Shown: positions 7,679 through 17,170 of the stretch, piece by piece
How the letters are laid out: each line of letters begins with the position of its first letter
Numbering within the stretch: position 1 is the first letter of the stretch
NCBI GenBank assembly: GCA_026417625.1
Contig: JAOACW010000004.1
Location: 62,001-126,000, forward strand
Direction of reading: 5' to 3'
Origin: Syntrophales bacterium
GTDB lineage: Bacteria > Desulfobacterota > Syntrophia > Syntrophales > UBA8958
Length of the DNA stretch: 64,000 nucleotides
The notes under the pieces: model-generated
What the model saw: only the letters and a program-made list of their open reading frames with translations
What the model was told of the DNA's origin: nothing
Database searches by the model: none
Program-made: the position numbers and the translations under genes

Positions 7679-8656
7679 TTGATAAGTACTTTTCTTAGAG
7701 CCACAGGGAGTTACCTGCCAGAAAAGGTTGTGAGAAACGCAGATTTGGGTTCTCTGTCACTTGAAGCTCAGGAGTTGATTTACAAGAAAACTGGTATTGT
7801 TGAGCGTCGGCACGCGCATGACAACGAGTATACTTCTGACTTGGCTATTAAGGCGGCAAGCAGGTGTCTTGAAAGAGCAAGAATCGATCCCACCGATATA
7901 GATGGAATTGTTCTTGCGACATCATCTCCCGATCGCATGCAGCCCGCCACGGCAACGAGGGTTCAGGCTGAGCTCGGAGCTTGGAGGGCGTTTGCTTTTG
8001 ATATAAATTCTGTCTGCTCCGGTAGTACGTATGGTATTGCTTTATGCGATGCGTTCATTCGTTCCGGTATGTATAGGAGGATTCTGTTAGTTGGTGCAGA
8101 GGTCTACTCTCGTATTTTAAACAAGCAGGATATGAGTACTTATCCCTTTTTCGGGGACGGTGCTGGAGCTCTTCTATTCGAGGCTGGGGATATGGGTGCA
8201 GGTGTTATCCATTCATGTCTAGCTACAGATGGTAAGGGGTCAGAGGTGATTACGGTTCCTAGTGGTGGTACGATGTTGCCCTATGATAAAATGACCTCCC
8301 CAAAACAAGCTTATTTCCGCATGCGGGGTGCAGAAGTGCTTACGTTTTCTCTTGATAAAGGACCTAAGATAATAAGGCGTCTTCTTGAAGAGACAGGAGT
8401 TAGTATGCGGCATGTACGGTGGTTTATCTGCCATCAGGCGAATATAAATATAATAAGAGGTATAGCTCGGGAGTTGTCGTTGCCGGAGGATCGTTTCTAC
8501 GTGAATCTTGACCGTTATGGAAACACAGCAGGTGCTTCAGTGTTGATAGCTCTTGACGAAGTAGTAAGTAATGGTCTCGTTGAGAAGGGGGATCTTGTAG
8601 TAACCGTTGCATTTGGAGGAGGACTGTCATGGGGTGCTAATCTTATTCGCATCTAA
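7679..8656 (+). CDS. 3-oxoacyl-ACP synthase III-type condensing enzyme
   Basis: A 325-residue KAS III (FabH-like) thiolase-fold enzyme. The Cys-His-Asn triad is complete: C113 in INSVCSGSTYG, H252 in ICHQANIN and N282 in YGNTAGAS. FabH-type enzymes condense an acyl-CoA starter with malonyl-ACP. The start is TTG, with AAAGGAGGGGG just upstream; no ATG lies nearby. It opens a tight operon with an ACP (15 bases on), a PHA synthase and a malonyl transferase, so it is more likely pathway-specific than the housekeeping FabH. The starter specificity cannot be read from sequence. Confidence 0.9.
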   Translation: MISTFLRATGSYLPEKVVRNADLGSLSLEAQELIYKKTGIVERRHAHDNEYTSDLAIKAASRCLERARIDPTDIDGIVLATSSPDRMQPATATRVQAELGAWRAFAFDINSVCSGSTYGIALCDAFIRSGMYRRILLVGAEVYSRILNKQDMSTYPFFGDGAGALLFEAGDMGAGVIHSCLATDGKGSEVITVPSGGTMLPYDKMTSPKQAYFRMRGAEVLTFSLDKGPKIIRRLLEETGVSMRHVRWFICHQANINIIRGIARELSLPEDRFYVNLDRYGNTAGASVLIALDEVVSNGLVEKGDLVVTVAFGGGLSWGANLIRI

Positions 8657-8671
8657 AAAGGAGGTACAACC

Positions 8672-8935
8672 ATGGATGCTGTTATAAAAAAAATTATAGA
8701 AGGTATTAGGGAGATATTCTTGGAGCTGGGGGACCAACCACTAACAGCGGAGACAAGATTGGGGGATATTCCTGGATTCGATTCCATGGCGGCGGTTAAC
8801 CTACAGACCTTCCTTGAAGAGACTTTTAAAGTAAGTGTATTTCTCGAGATTCTAAATGAAGAGACAACAATTGAAGAAGTTGCCCTTTATATAACCGATC
8901 CTCAGAAAATGGTCCAAGCTGTAAGGAGAGGTTAA
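8672..8935 (+). CDS. Acyl carrier protein (locus 1)
   Basis: An 87-residue carrier protein. The phosphopantetheine site is S38 in GFDSMAAVNL, and the acidic helix II typical of ACPs follows. A strong RBS (AAAAGGAGG) precedes the ATG. It sits between a KAS III and a PHA synthase, so it probably carries the acyl chains built or moved by this operon. It differs clearly from the ACP of locus 2 (42992), whose serine motif is NSA. Confidence 0.9.
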   Translation: MDAVIKKIIEGIREIFLELGDQPLTAETRLGDIPGFDSMAAVNLQTFLEETFKVSVFLEILNEETTIEEVALYITDPQKMVQAVRRG

Positions 8936-8939
8936 AAAA

Positions 8940-10586
8940 ATGGATCCTTTGGGGGTAGTGTCAACCTTTCAGAAGGTACAAGAGTCCTGGGTTGAGCGTT
9001 CGGAAGAATTTCAGGAATTGTGGATTTCTTTGCTTGATGCTCTTCAGAGTGCCGTGCTCGAAGAGATGAATAGAATTTTACAGACAAAAGAAGGTGTTGA
9101 ATCCATAGATACCCGAGATTCTGTGATAAATACGGTCAAGAATTATGCATCTTTTGCTAGGCGTTTGCATACGATTTTGGGGAACTGGCTGAGAGATCTC
9201 ATAGAAAAGGCTAAAGATTTAAACGAGCATGATCGGATGCGGGCTTATTTCTGGGCCAGGCAGATAATGAGCGCCCTCAATCCATCCAACTATTTCTGGA
9301 CAAATCCTTTTGCTGTACAGAAGTTTATTGACAGCGGTGGAAAGAGTTTCTTGATTGGTATGGGAAACTGGTTTGAAGACTTGTTCGAGGGAGAGTTTCT
9401 CAGCCGATTGGTGGATAATAAAGCTTTCGAGGTGGGGCGGAATATAGCTACTACGCCTGGAAAGGTTATATACAGGAACCGTCTTATGGAGCTAATTCAG
9501 TACGCATGCTCTACTGAAAAGGTTTATGAGTATCCCATAGTCTTTATTCCTCCTTGGATCAACAAGTATTACATATTGGACCTCACCCCGGAAACCAGCA
9601 TGGTTCGGTACTTGCGTGATCAGGGATTCACAGTTTTCACCATCAGCTGGCGCAACCCCAATGAAACCATGAAGGATGTTACATTCGATGATTACATGAT
9701 TGAAGGTGCTTTAAGGGCTATCCAGATCAGCCATGAGGTATGTAGAACGAAAAGAGTTCATGCTGTGGGATACTGCATTGGAGGCACCGCACTTGCTGCA
9801 CTTATGGCTTGGTTGAACAGAGAGAGGCGAAAGTCTGGAACCGGTGCAGTGGCAACGTGGACCCTTTTCTCTACTTTGGTTGATTTTTCAGAGCCTGGTG
9901 AGATCGGGGTGTTTATCAATAAAAATTCTGTGGAATTTCTGGAGAGTATACTGAGGAGTACAGGATATCTGGACAAAAGATACATTGACCTTACATTTCG
10001 TCTTCTTGGAGCAGATAATCTTATATGGAGAAACGTTATTCACAACTATCTATACGGTGGCACACCGCCACGTTCGGAGATGCTATACTGGAACACAGAT
10101 GGTACCAATCTTCCTGCAGCGATGTGTTCCTTTTACTTAAAGGAGTTTTACATGAACAATAGGTTGGTGGAAAAGAATGGTGTTACTTTAGCCGGTTATC
10201 CCATTGATCTTGGGCTTATATCCCAGCCCCTTTACTGTGTAGGTACCCACTTGGATCATATCTGTCCCTGGAAGGGGACGTTTAAGACGGTGAATCATGT
10301 TTCGTGCGATGTGCGATACGTCCTCTCCAGTGAAGGTCATATTTCAGGCATTATAAATCCGCCTTCGGCGTTTTCCCGGCGGAGATACTGGGCGGGGAAA
10401 GCCAGTCGAGGGGAAACACCTGATGAGTGGTTAGCTCGGCAAGAGGTTTGTCAGGGATCTTGGTGGCCCGATTGGGTTTCCTGGTTGACAAAGGGAGATC
10501 GAAGAAGTACGAAAGCGCGCCTGGTGGGGAACGAAAAATACCCCCCATTAGAAGAGGCACCGGGGCTTTACGTCCGGGAGAGGTAA
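8940..10586 (+). CDS. phaC: Polyhydroxyalkanoate synthase-like alpha/beta hydrolase
   Basis: A 548-residue PHA synthase family protein. The N-terminal 200 residues are helical as in class I PhaC. The catalytic domain has the lipase-box-like GYCIGG with C279, D439 in THLDHICPW and H467 in SEGHISG, the expected Cys-Asp-His triad for polyester chain growth from 3-hydroxyacyl thioesters. No phaE/phaR partner or phasin is seen nearby. The gene starts four bases after the ACP stop, with AGGAGAGG upstream. The context (KAS III, ACP, malonyl transferase) is unlike usual pha operons (phaA/phaB, 3-hydroxyacyl-CoA) and suggests ACP-bound substrates. An acyltransferase role other than polymer formation cannot be excluded. 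Confidence 0.88.
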   Translation: MDPLGVVSTFQKVQESWVERSEEFQELWISLLDALQSAVLEEMNRILQTKEGVESIDTRDSVINTVKNYASFARRLHTILGNWLRDLIEKAKDLNEHDRMRAYFWARQIMSALNPSNYFWTNPFAVQKFIDSGGKSFLIGMGNWFEDLFEGEFLSRLVDNKAFEVGRNIATTPGKVIYRNRLMELIQYACSTEKVYEYPIVFIPPWINKYYILDLTPETSMVRYLRDQGFTVFTISWRNPNETMKDVTFDDYMIEGALRAIQISHEVCRTKRVHAVGYCIGGTALAALMAWLNRERRKSGTGAVATWTLFSTLVDFSEPGEIGVFINKNSVEFLESILRSTGYLDKRYIDLTFRLLGADNLIWRNVIHNYLYGGTPPRSEMLYWNTDGTNLPAAMCSFYLKEFYMNNRLVEKNGVTLAGYPIDLGLISQPLYCVGTHLDHICPWKGTFKTVNHVSCDVRYVLSSEGHISGIINPPSAFSRRRYWAGKASRGETPDEWLARQEVCQGSWWPDWVSWLTKGDRRSTKARLVGNEKYPPLEEAPGLYVRER

Positions 10587-10589
10587 TTT

Positions 10590-11537
10590 ATGGGAAAGGT
10601 TGCCTTCGTTTTTCCAGGGCAGGGCTCCCAGTTTGTGGGAATGGGGGCTGATATTTATCAAACTTACAGCGAAACCCGGGAAGTTTTCAAAAAGGCAAGT
10701 GAAGTACTCGGTTTTGATATGGAGTCTCTATGTTTTAAGGGGCCTGAGGATGTACTGGCGAGTACCTTTTACACCCAGGTGGCTGTTTTGACTTTAGAAT
10801 TGGGAGCTTTGGAGGCTTTGAGATCAGAGACATCGTTTGTGCCTCATTACCTGGCGGGTCACAGTTTGGGGGAATACGCAGCTATTTATGCTTCGGGGGC
10901 TCTAAGTCTCCCGGATGTTCTATATATAGTTAAGCTGAGAGCACTCCGACACCAGGAGGCAGTTCCCGAGGGGGTCGGGGCTATGGCCGCGGTTATCGGC
11001 CTAGAGGAAAATGTGGTGAAGGAGGTTTGTGAAAGAGCGTGCGCTACTGGTTATGAGGTGGTGGACGTAGCCAACATAAATGCACCCAATCAGGTGGTGG
11101 TATCCGGACACAGAGGTTTAGTAGATCGGGTGGTAAATGAGTTAAGTGAAAGAGGGGCGAAAAAATGGGTGTTACTCCCCATAAGTGTCCCCTGTCATTC
11201 CCGTTTGCTGGTACGAGCTGCCTTAGATTTTTATAAAGATCTCTCCGGGATACAATTTGGCGAATTCAAGATACCCGTTCTTCCCAATTATGATCCTTGG
11301 AAGTTCCATACACGGGAAACTGCTGTAGAACTTCTTTGGCGTCAGATGGTTTCTCCTGTGAGGTGGAAAGAAACGGTTGAACGTTTAGTTGAGCTTGGAG
11401 TCGATACGGTGGTTGAAATTGGACCTAGGAGAGTCCTCGGTGGGTTGATAAAGGCCATCGATCGACGTGTAAATGTGCTCTTTGCAGGTGACGTTTCTTC
11501 CTTAAGGGGCACCGCCCGGTATTTGAATTCCCTTTGA
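10590..11537 (+). CDS. Malonyl-CoA:ACP transacylase-like acyltransferase (locus 1)
   Basis: A 315-residue FabD-family acyltransferase, with FPGQGSQFVGMG at the start, the nucleophile S92 in GHSLGEY and H203 in PCHSRLL. FabD moves malonyl from CoA to ACP. It is the last gene of the KAS III-ACP-PhaC operon (three bases after phaC). A second FabD-like gene lies at 36724 in another acyl-chain operon, so at least one of the two is probably pathway-specific. The residues that fix malonyl versus other extender units cannot be judged safely here. Confidence 0.9.
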   Translation: MGKVAFVFPGQGSQFVGMGADIYQTYSETREVFKKASEVLGFDMESLCFKGPEDVLASTFYTQVAVLTLELGALEALRSETSFVPHYLAGHSLGEYAAIYASGALSLPDVLYIVKLRALRHQEAVPEGVGAMAAVIGLEENVVKEVCERACATGYEVVDVANINAPNQVVVSGHRGLVDRVVNELSERGAKKWVLLPISVPCHSRLLVRAALDFYKDLSGIQFGEFKIPVLPNYDPWKFHTRETAVELLWRQMVSPVRWKETVERLVELGVDTVVEIGPRRVLGGLIKAIDRRVNVLFAGDVSSLRGTARYLNSL

Positions 11538-11603
11538 TAAAAAAAGTGGATATTTTTTTTGTCCCGGTGTTATCAATGGTCATAATTTTAGGAGGAAAAA
11601 TGC

Positions 11604-12980
11604 ATGAGGAGACGTAATTCTTTACTATTTCTGTTTATAATTCTTTGGGGCATTCTCATATTTATAGGACCATACAGTGATAGCGGTGTTTCTGCTGCTA
11701 TCGAAAGGGGGATATATAAAGAACTGAAAACATTCACCGAGGTGCTCGATATTGTGCAGAAGAACTATATAGAACCTGTTAAGGTCCAGGATCTCATTCG
11801 CGGAGCCATAACTGGAATGATAAAGTCCTTGGATCCACACAGCAGTTATATGACGGCGGATATGTACAAGGAATTGAAATTGGAAACGGAAGGAACCTTT
11901 GGGGGTGTAGGTATCGAGATCACTATTCACAGGGGAGTTCTGACGGTAGTTTCTCCAATTGAGGACACACCGGCGTATATGGCGGGTATAAAGGCGGGTG
12001 ATCAGATCATAATGATTAACGATGAACCCACAAAAGATATGAGCATAGTGGATGCTGTAAAGAGGATCCGTGGCCCGAAGGGGACAAAGGTTAAGCTCTC
12101 CATTCTGAGGGAAGGTGAAACGAGATTGAAAGAATTTGTCATAACGAGGGCAATAATAAAAGTTGCGAGTGTTAAGCATAAGCTTGTTGATGAAGGTATT
12201 GGTTATATTCGCGTTTCTTCTTTTCAGGAAAGGACTACAGAAGATCTTTTGAAAGCCCTTGGGGAATTAAATGGAAAGACTCATTTATTGAAAGGTATTG
12301 TTTTGGATCTTCGTAATAACCCGGGAGGGTTGTTCGAACAGGCAGTTTCTGTGTCTGATGCATTCCTTAAATCTGGAGTTATTGTTTATACACGGGGAAG
12401 GACAAAGGGTATGGAAAAGAGAGAGGTCGCGAGAGATGATGGTTCAGAGCCATCTTGTCCCATGGTGGTTCTCGTTAATGAAGGAACGGCAAGTGCAGCG
12501 GAGATAGTGGCTGGTGCCCTTCAGGATCATGGTAGGGCTCTGCTTCTTGGTACACAAACGTTCGGTAAAGGATCTGTCCAGACAGTGATACCTCTAGAAA
12601 ACGGTGATGCTCTGAAACTCACCACCGCCCGGTATTTCACACCCAAGGGTCGCTCCATTCAGGCTGAGGGTATTACACCCGACATAATTGTGAAGTACCA
12701 ACGCTCACCCGATGAAGAGGATGGGGATGAGTATATCGTTAGAGAAAAGGATCTCCGTGGTCACATTCCTTCCACACAAGAAAAAGAAAATGGGACTGTT
12801 GTTGATAAAGGTAAAGCTCCCAAGGTTCCCATCAGGATCCCTGGGGAGAACGACAAAAGAAAGGATGTGTTTAAGAAGAGGGAATTTGGTGATGTCAACA
12901 GAGATAACCAATTACGGGCTGCAGTGGACATATTGAAGAGTTGGGAGATATTTAAAAAACAGACGAAGCGTGAAGGTTAG
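11604..12980 (+). CDS. ctpA: Carboxyl-terminal processing protease (S41)
   Basis: A 458-residue S41 protease with an N-terminal signal/anchor (residues 6-28), a PDZ domain (about 95-180, GGVGIEITIHRG...AGIKAGDQI) and a protease domain with catalytic Ser in GTASAAEIV and Lys in FGKGSVQ. These proteases trim periplasmic proteins at their C-termini and often control murein hydrolases. The C-terminal 80 residues are charged and low-complexity. An in-frame ATG at 11600 hits a stop after five codons, so ATG 11604 is the start, with AGGAGG eight bases before it. The polysaccharide-deacetylase-like gene downstream is a common partner. Confidence 0.95.
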   Translation: MRRRNSLLFLFIILWGILIFIGPYSDSGVSAAIERGIYKELKTFTEVLDIVQKNYIEPVKVQDLIRGAITGMIKSLDPHSSYMTADMYKELKLETEGTFGGVGIEITIHRGVLTVVSPIEDTPAYMAGIKAGDQIIMINDEPTKDMSIVDAVKRIRGPKGTKVKLSILREGETRLKEFVITRAIIKVASVKHKLVDEGIGYIRVSSFQERTTEDLLKALGELNGKTHLLKGIVLDLRNNPGGLFEQAVSVSDAFLKSGVIVYTRGRTKGMEKREVARDDGSEPSCPMVVLVNEGTASAAEIVAGALQDHGRALLLGTQTFGKGSVQTVIPLENGDALKLTTARYFTPKGRSIQAEGITPDIIVKYQRSPDEEDGDEYIVREKDLRGHIPSTQEKENGTVVDKGKAPKVPIRIPGENDKRKDVFKKREFGDVNRDNQLRAAVDILKSWEIFKKQTKREG

Positions 12981-12989
12981 ACGTCTTAA

Positions 12990-13850
12990 GTGAGCAGCAG
13001 AAAGAGGCGGGAGAGGCGTTGGTGGTTCCTTTCCTTTCTGGTGTTTTTGGTATGTGTTTCACTTGTGGTAAAAAAGTGGTACGGATGGTACGAGAGATCC
13101 ATATACCGTCGCGAGAGATCCCCTATTTCACCACAGTCTTCACAACCCAGTAAAAAGCATTTACTGGAAAGATCTTCACCAGAGAGAGAAGTGGCAATTG
13201 TAATTGATGATGTCGGTGGCGATTTGTTTATAGTCAAAGAGCTACTTGCCGTTGACGCACCACTTACGTTCGCTGTTCTTCCTGATTCTTCTCGCGCTAG
13301 AGAAGTTGCCTCAATCATCCATCAAGCAGGTCGTGAGGTTATACTCCATTTGCCCATGGAACCGGAGGACCCGGGGAAGCGATCAAAAGGAATGCTTTTG
13401 TCATCGATGGTCGAAGATGAGTTACGTCAGTTACTGGATGAGGCACTGAAGGCAGTTCCCTTTGTTTCTGGAGTAAATAACCATATGGGCTCTTCATTCA
13501 TGCAGAATGAGGATAAAGTGGAGATTGTTCTCAAAGAGTTGAAAAAAAGGGGGCTTTTCTTTGTGGACAGTTTAACTACACCGAACAGTACAGGTATGAC
13601 AGTTGCACGTGAGTTGGACTTGCCATTCGCATCCCGCACGATGTTTATTGATAATTTAATGGAAACACCGGAGCTTTTAGTTGACGGTCTATCACGGAAA
13701 AAGGGACCTCATATCCTGTTTGGTCATCCTTACAGATGTACTGTGGAGGGAATGGATAAACTAGTTGCTTTGCTAAGAGAGAGGGGTTTTGTTATAGTTT
13801 CTGTGTCAAATATTGTGAAATGGAGAAGCAATGAGCATCGGGAGAAGTAA
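12990..13850 (+). CDS. Divergent polysaccharide deacetylase family protein (YibQ-like)
   Basis: A 286-residue protein with an N-terminal membrane anchor (residues 10-28), a basic/proline linker, then a divergent polysaccharide deacetylase (DUF610, YibQ) domain from about residue 65: VAIVIDDVGG, ILHLPMEPE, NNHMGSSFM, and FGHPY near the end. The start is GTG. It follows ctpA by nine bases and overlaps the next gene by 20 bases, so the three are co-expressed. A periplasmic role in cell-wall glycan turnover is likely from family and neighbour, but the exact substrate is unknown. Confidence 0.88.
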   Translation: MSSRKRRERRWWFLSFLVFLVCVSLVVKKWYGWYERSIYRRERSPISPQSSQPSKKHLLERSSPEREVAIVIDDVGGDLFIVKELLAVDAPLTFAVLPDSSRAREVASIIHQAGREVILHLPMEPEDPGKRSKGMLLSSMVEDELRQLLDEALKAVPFVSGVNNHMGSSFMQNEDKVEIVLKELKKRGLFFVDSLTTPNSTGMTVARELDLPFASRTMFIDNLMETPELLVDGLSRKKGPHILFGHPYRCTVEGMDKLVALLRERGFVIVSVSNIVKWRSNEHREK

Positions 13851-15525
13851 GATAATAGTTGTTTCACTGGTTTGCTTTTTTATGGTGAGCGCTTGTCGAT
13901 TTTTGGTATCAGAGGATTCTAAGAGAAGTGAACTTTATTTGCCGTCTGCTGAGGCGATGTATCATTATTCCCTGGGAATTCTCCATGGGCTTAATGGTGA
14001 GCATGAAGAAGCTATAAGGGAACTAGAAGAAGCTTTGAAACTTGATCCTGAATCGTCGCAGATTGTTGTGGATATGGCTATGGCGTATGTGGAGAAAGGT
14101 AAGGTGGATAAAGCGAAGGAGATATGTGAGCAATTTATTCAGAAAAACGATGGCTCTTCTGATCTGCATATGATGCTTGGGGGGATTTACCTGAACTCCC
14201 GGGAGTTTACGAAAGCTGAAGGTCATTATAAAAGAGTAGTTGACCTCGATCCACAAAACAGAAATGCCTTCTTTTACCTCGGTTTAGTCTATATGGAATT
14301 ACAGAAAAATGAGGATGCCCTTGGTGCATTTGATAGACTTCTCGCGTTTGATGCGGAAGATCTCATGGGTAACTATTATAAAGCGCGGGTTCTCATGAAT
14401 GCAAAAAGATGGAAAGAAGCCGAGGATGGTTTCAAAAAAGTCCTTTCCATAAAACCCGATTTTGATGCTGCACTTATCGATCTTGCCCTGCTTTACGAAA
14501 AGTTGGGAAGACTTGATGAAGCTGTAGGTGTGTTAAAAGAATTTCTACGATTGCATCCTTTGAATGTCCAGGCACGATTGAAACTGTCTGAATTTTACAT
14601 GAAAGCTAAAAAATACGATGAGGCTGAGAAGGAGCTCCAGAGGATAACAAAGTTAAGGGGGTTCAATCGGGAAGCTATGTTGAACCTTGGGTTTTTATAT
14701 TTGGAGACAAAGCGCTATGAGAAAGCAGAGGAAATAATTTCTGAACTTGCCCGTCTGTATTCTGGGGATCATCGGATAACATATTTTCTAGCTCTTATCT
14801 ACGAAGAGCGAGGGAATTTCAAAGCTGCCAAAGAACAGTTGAAGAAGATTCCATCTGATTCCGAAGTCTACATAAGTGCACTTATCAGGATGGCTGTTGT
14901 ACTGAAGAAGGAAGGGGTTATGGATGAGGCTATTTCATTGATAGAGAGGAGTCTTGGCGAAAGGAAAGATGAGAATCTCTATCTTTTTCTCTCTTCTCTA
15001 TATGAGGAGAAGAATGATTACTCAGGGGCCTGTAGAGTGCTTGCAGAAGGGATAAAGCTTTTTCCAAGAAGTGTGGATCTTTACTATGCTTTGGGATCTC
15101 TTTATGAGAAGGTGGGTCGGTGGGAAGACGGGGTAGCGCAGATGAAGAAAATTCTGGAAATCGATCCGGATCACGCCGATGCATTGAATTTCATAGGTTA
15201 CAGCTACGCCGACCGCGGTCTACATCTTGAGGAGGCGGAAAAGCTGATTTCCCGTGCCCTTAAACTTAAACCTGGCAACGGTTACATCATGGATAGTATG
15301 GGCTGGGTGTACTTTCGTCAGAACCGTCTTGAGGAGGCCCTTGTTTACCTTAAACAAGCTGCGTCTCTGCTGCCTGAGGATGGAACAATAGCTGAACATC
15401 TTGGAGACGTGTTGGTACGGATGGGTCGTTTTAAGGAGGCAGAGGAAGTATATCGACGAGCCCTTATGCTAAACCCCCATAATGAGGGTTTAAAGAAGAA
15501 AATTGATGCGCTTAAAGAAAAATGA
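13831..15525 (+). CDS. TPR-repeat lipoprotein
   Basis: A 564-residue protein with a lipoprotein signal (VSAC lipobox at about residues 19-22), then some fifteen tetratricopeptide repeats from about residue 45 to the end (typical units: AIRELEEALKLDPES, AEGHYKRVVDLDPQN, AEEVYRRALMLNPHN). TPR lipoproteins act as protein-binding scaffolds on the inner face of the outer membrane, for example in pilus, secretion or cell-wall machines. It overlaps the deacetylase-like gene (20 bases) and the next lipoprotein gene (4 bases), suggesting a common envelope function. The partner is not identifiable from sequence. Confidence 0.88.
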   Translation: MSIGRSKIIVVSLVCFFMVSACRFLVSEDSKRSELYLPSAEAMYHYSLGILHGLNGEHEEAIRELEEALKLDPESSQIVVDMAMAYVEKGKVDKAKEICEQFIQKNDGSSDLHMMLGGIYLNSREFTKAEGHYKRVVDLDPQNRNAFFYLGLVYMELQKNEDALGAFDRLLAFDAEDLMGNYYKARVLMNAKRWKEAEDGFKKVLSIKPDFDAALIDLALLYEKLGRLDEAVGVLKEFLRLHPLNVQARLKLSEFYMKAKKYDEAEKELQRITKLRGFNREAMLNLGFLYLETKRYEKAEEIISELARLYSGDHRITYFLALIYEERGNFKAAKEQLKKIPSDSEVYISALIRMAVVLKKEGVMDEAISLIERSLGERKDENLYLFLSSLYEEKNDYSGACRVLAEGIKLFPRSVDLYYALGSLYEKVGRWEDGVAQMKKILEIDPDHADALNFIGYSYADRGLHLEEAEKLISRALKLKPGNGYIMDSMGWVYFRQNRLEEALVYLKQAASLLPEDGTIAEHLGDVLVRMGRFKEAEEVYRRALMLNPHNEGLKKKIDALKEK

Positions 15526-16349
15526 GTTTTATCACAAGGGCTTTGCACTTTTCGTTATTATTGGTAATCTTCTGTTTAGTTTCGATGGGTTGTGTTCATC
15601 GTGAGGCTTATCCGATTAAACCTCAGTGTTCACCTGTTCCTGCGGAATTAACTACTCCCATTCCAAGTCCACTGAAGGGTATTGCTATTTGTGAGGTCTC
15701 TCTGAAGGGCATAAGGATTCCCTTTCATTTGGCTGTCCTTTTGAAACAGCCGGCTAGTATGCGGATAGAGATGTTACCCTTGATTGGTCCTCCTGATCTC
15801 ATTCTTGCTGTGAAGGACGAGGAAGAACAGCTATACCTACCCCTAAAGGGGGTGTTTTATGTGTCAAAGGGAACGATCGTGTCGCGACTCATTGGTTTTC
15901 CCATTTCAAAGGATGAGCTTGTGGCGTATCTCACTGGTAGGGTGCCTGGTTACCTTAGCAGTTACTGTGTCAAAGAAGAAATCTCTGATGAGGGCATACT
16001 TTACGATGTTCTAACTGAGAGGGACGATCTTCATTTCTCTTTCTGGAGAGATAAGAAAAGCAAATTTCTTACAGGGTTGGTGCGGTACGACGGAGAAAAA
16101 CGTCCTCTTTATGTTGTGACCTTCTCTGATTTTAGATCTCTTGGGTCTTATGTAATACCTTTTACTGTTTCTGTGAGCGACCGAAGGGGTCGACTGTTTA
16201 AACTAAGCTACGAGGAGTTAGAATGGGTGCACAATGACGTCGATGATGCCTTTATCATGAAGATACCTTCGGGAGTAAATCCGATTGAAGTTGAAGATGG
16301 GAACTTGCCTATACCCACTGATTTTGGAGAGCTAATGCATCTCGAGTAA
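15522..16349 (+). CDS. Outer-membrane lipoprotein, LolB/DUF4292-like
   Basis: A 275-residue lipoprotein with signal peptide and lipobox ending VSMGC at residue 24. The body is rich in beta strands (EVSLKGIRIPFHLAVLLKQPASMRIEMLPLIGPP, split here as EVSLKGIRIPFH and PASMRIEMLPLIGPP), which recalls the LolB/DUF4292 fold that binds lipoproteins or lipids. This assignment is by pattern only. Its start overlaps the TPR lipoprotein stop (ATGA), so the two are translationally coupled. Its 3' end overlaps convergent cpoB by 18 bases. Confidence 0.65.
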   Translation: MSFITRALHFSLLLVIFCLVSMGCVHREAYPIKPQCSPVPAELTTPIPSPLKGIAICEVSLKGIRIPFHLAVLLKQPASMRIEMLPLIGPPDLILAVKDEEEQLYLPLKGVFYVSKGTIVSRLIGFPISKDELVAYLTGRVPGYLSSYCVKEEISDEGILYDVLTERDDLHFSFWRDKKSKFLTGLVRYDGEKRPLYVVTFSDFRSLGSYVIPFTVSVSDRRGRLFKLSYEELEWVHNDVDDAFIMKIPSGVNPIEVEDGNLPIPTDFGELMHLE

Positions 16350-17153
16350 TTTACTCCGGGCTATCTTTGCTGGGTTGGTGTTGGGGAAATCCTTTATGAT
16401 TGTTTGTAGAACTGCTCTTGCGCTTGTGTTGTCTCCAAGACGTATAAAGCATAGGCCCTGTTTCAAAAGGGCATGTGGAACTTTATTGCTTTTTGGAAAA
16501 TCCCTGACGACCTTGTCGTACTCCAAAATGGCCTTTTCGAACTGCTGAGTGTAGTAGTAACACTCACCGAGCCAGAACTGGGCATTCGCGGAGTAATCAG
16601 ATTTTGGGTATTTTTCCAGAAAGCGTTGAAACTCCGAAAGGGCCTCTTCATAACGGCCGGCCTTGAATTTTTCGAGAGCAGCTAAATATAGCGATTCTTT
16701 GGTTGTGGAGACTGTTCCGTTTTGTTTGCTTTTGTTCTCTAAGTGAGCTGTTTCTTTTTTTCCAATGTCTAGGTATTTTTCTATGAAGTTGATTTTAAAG
16801 TTGATATTCTCAATTCGTTCCCGCAATTCTTTAAGTTCACCTGTTTTTCCCTGAATGTTCGCCACGTTTTTCTGTAAAGACTCTATTTGGCCTCTTATCT
16901 GTTGTATCTGTTCCCGTATCTCGGTAAGATCGGCCCGGAGGTCAGCGGAACTCTTTCTTAACCCTGCCATTGTTTCATTTAGTTTTCCCGTTTCACTTTG
17001 AAGTTTTGCCATTTCTGACCCCATAGAGTGCAGCTTTCCTTCCAGGCCGTCTATCCGTACATTTGCCTCGGTCTTCAGTCTGTCTATATCCCCAGAAGTA
17101 GCACAGCCTGAAATGAACAAGAGAATAACACCCCAAAGAGCCGCCTTTTTCAT
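16332..17153 (-). CDS. cpoB: Tol-Pal system protein CpoB/YbgF
   Basis: A 273-residue periplasmic protein. It has a lipoprotein-type signal (FISGC near residue 16), a long coiled coil (about residues 20-125, with repeated leucine heptads) and three C-terminal TPRs (KFKAGRYEEALSEFQRF onward). CpoB links Tol-Pal constriction to cell-wall synthesis. I start at ATG 17153 rather than the longer frame from 17210 because the signal begins MKKAALWGV there and a GAGAAG RBS precedes it; the longer form would run into pal. It lies 17 bases after pal. Confidence 0.9.
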   Translation of the reverse strand: MKKAALWGVILLFISGCATSGDIDRLKTEANVRIDGLEGKLHSMGSEMAKLQSETGKLNETMAGLRKSSADLRADLTEIREQIQQIRGQIESLQKNVANIQGKTGELKELRERIENINFKINFIEKYLDIGKKETAHLENKSKQNGTVSTTKESLYLAALEKFKAGRYEEALSEFQRFLEKYPKSDYSANAQFWLGECYYYTQQFEKAILEYDKVVRDFPKSNKVPHALLKQGLCFIRLGDNTSARAVLQTIIKDFPNTNPAKIARSKLLEMH

Positions 17154-17170
17154 TTTCTTCTCAACTATCG

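Noticed and set aside
11625-12179. 184-codon open frame opposite ctpA
   Set aside because: It is antisense to the PDZ part of a clear protease; composition is not protein-like.
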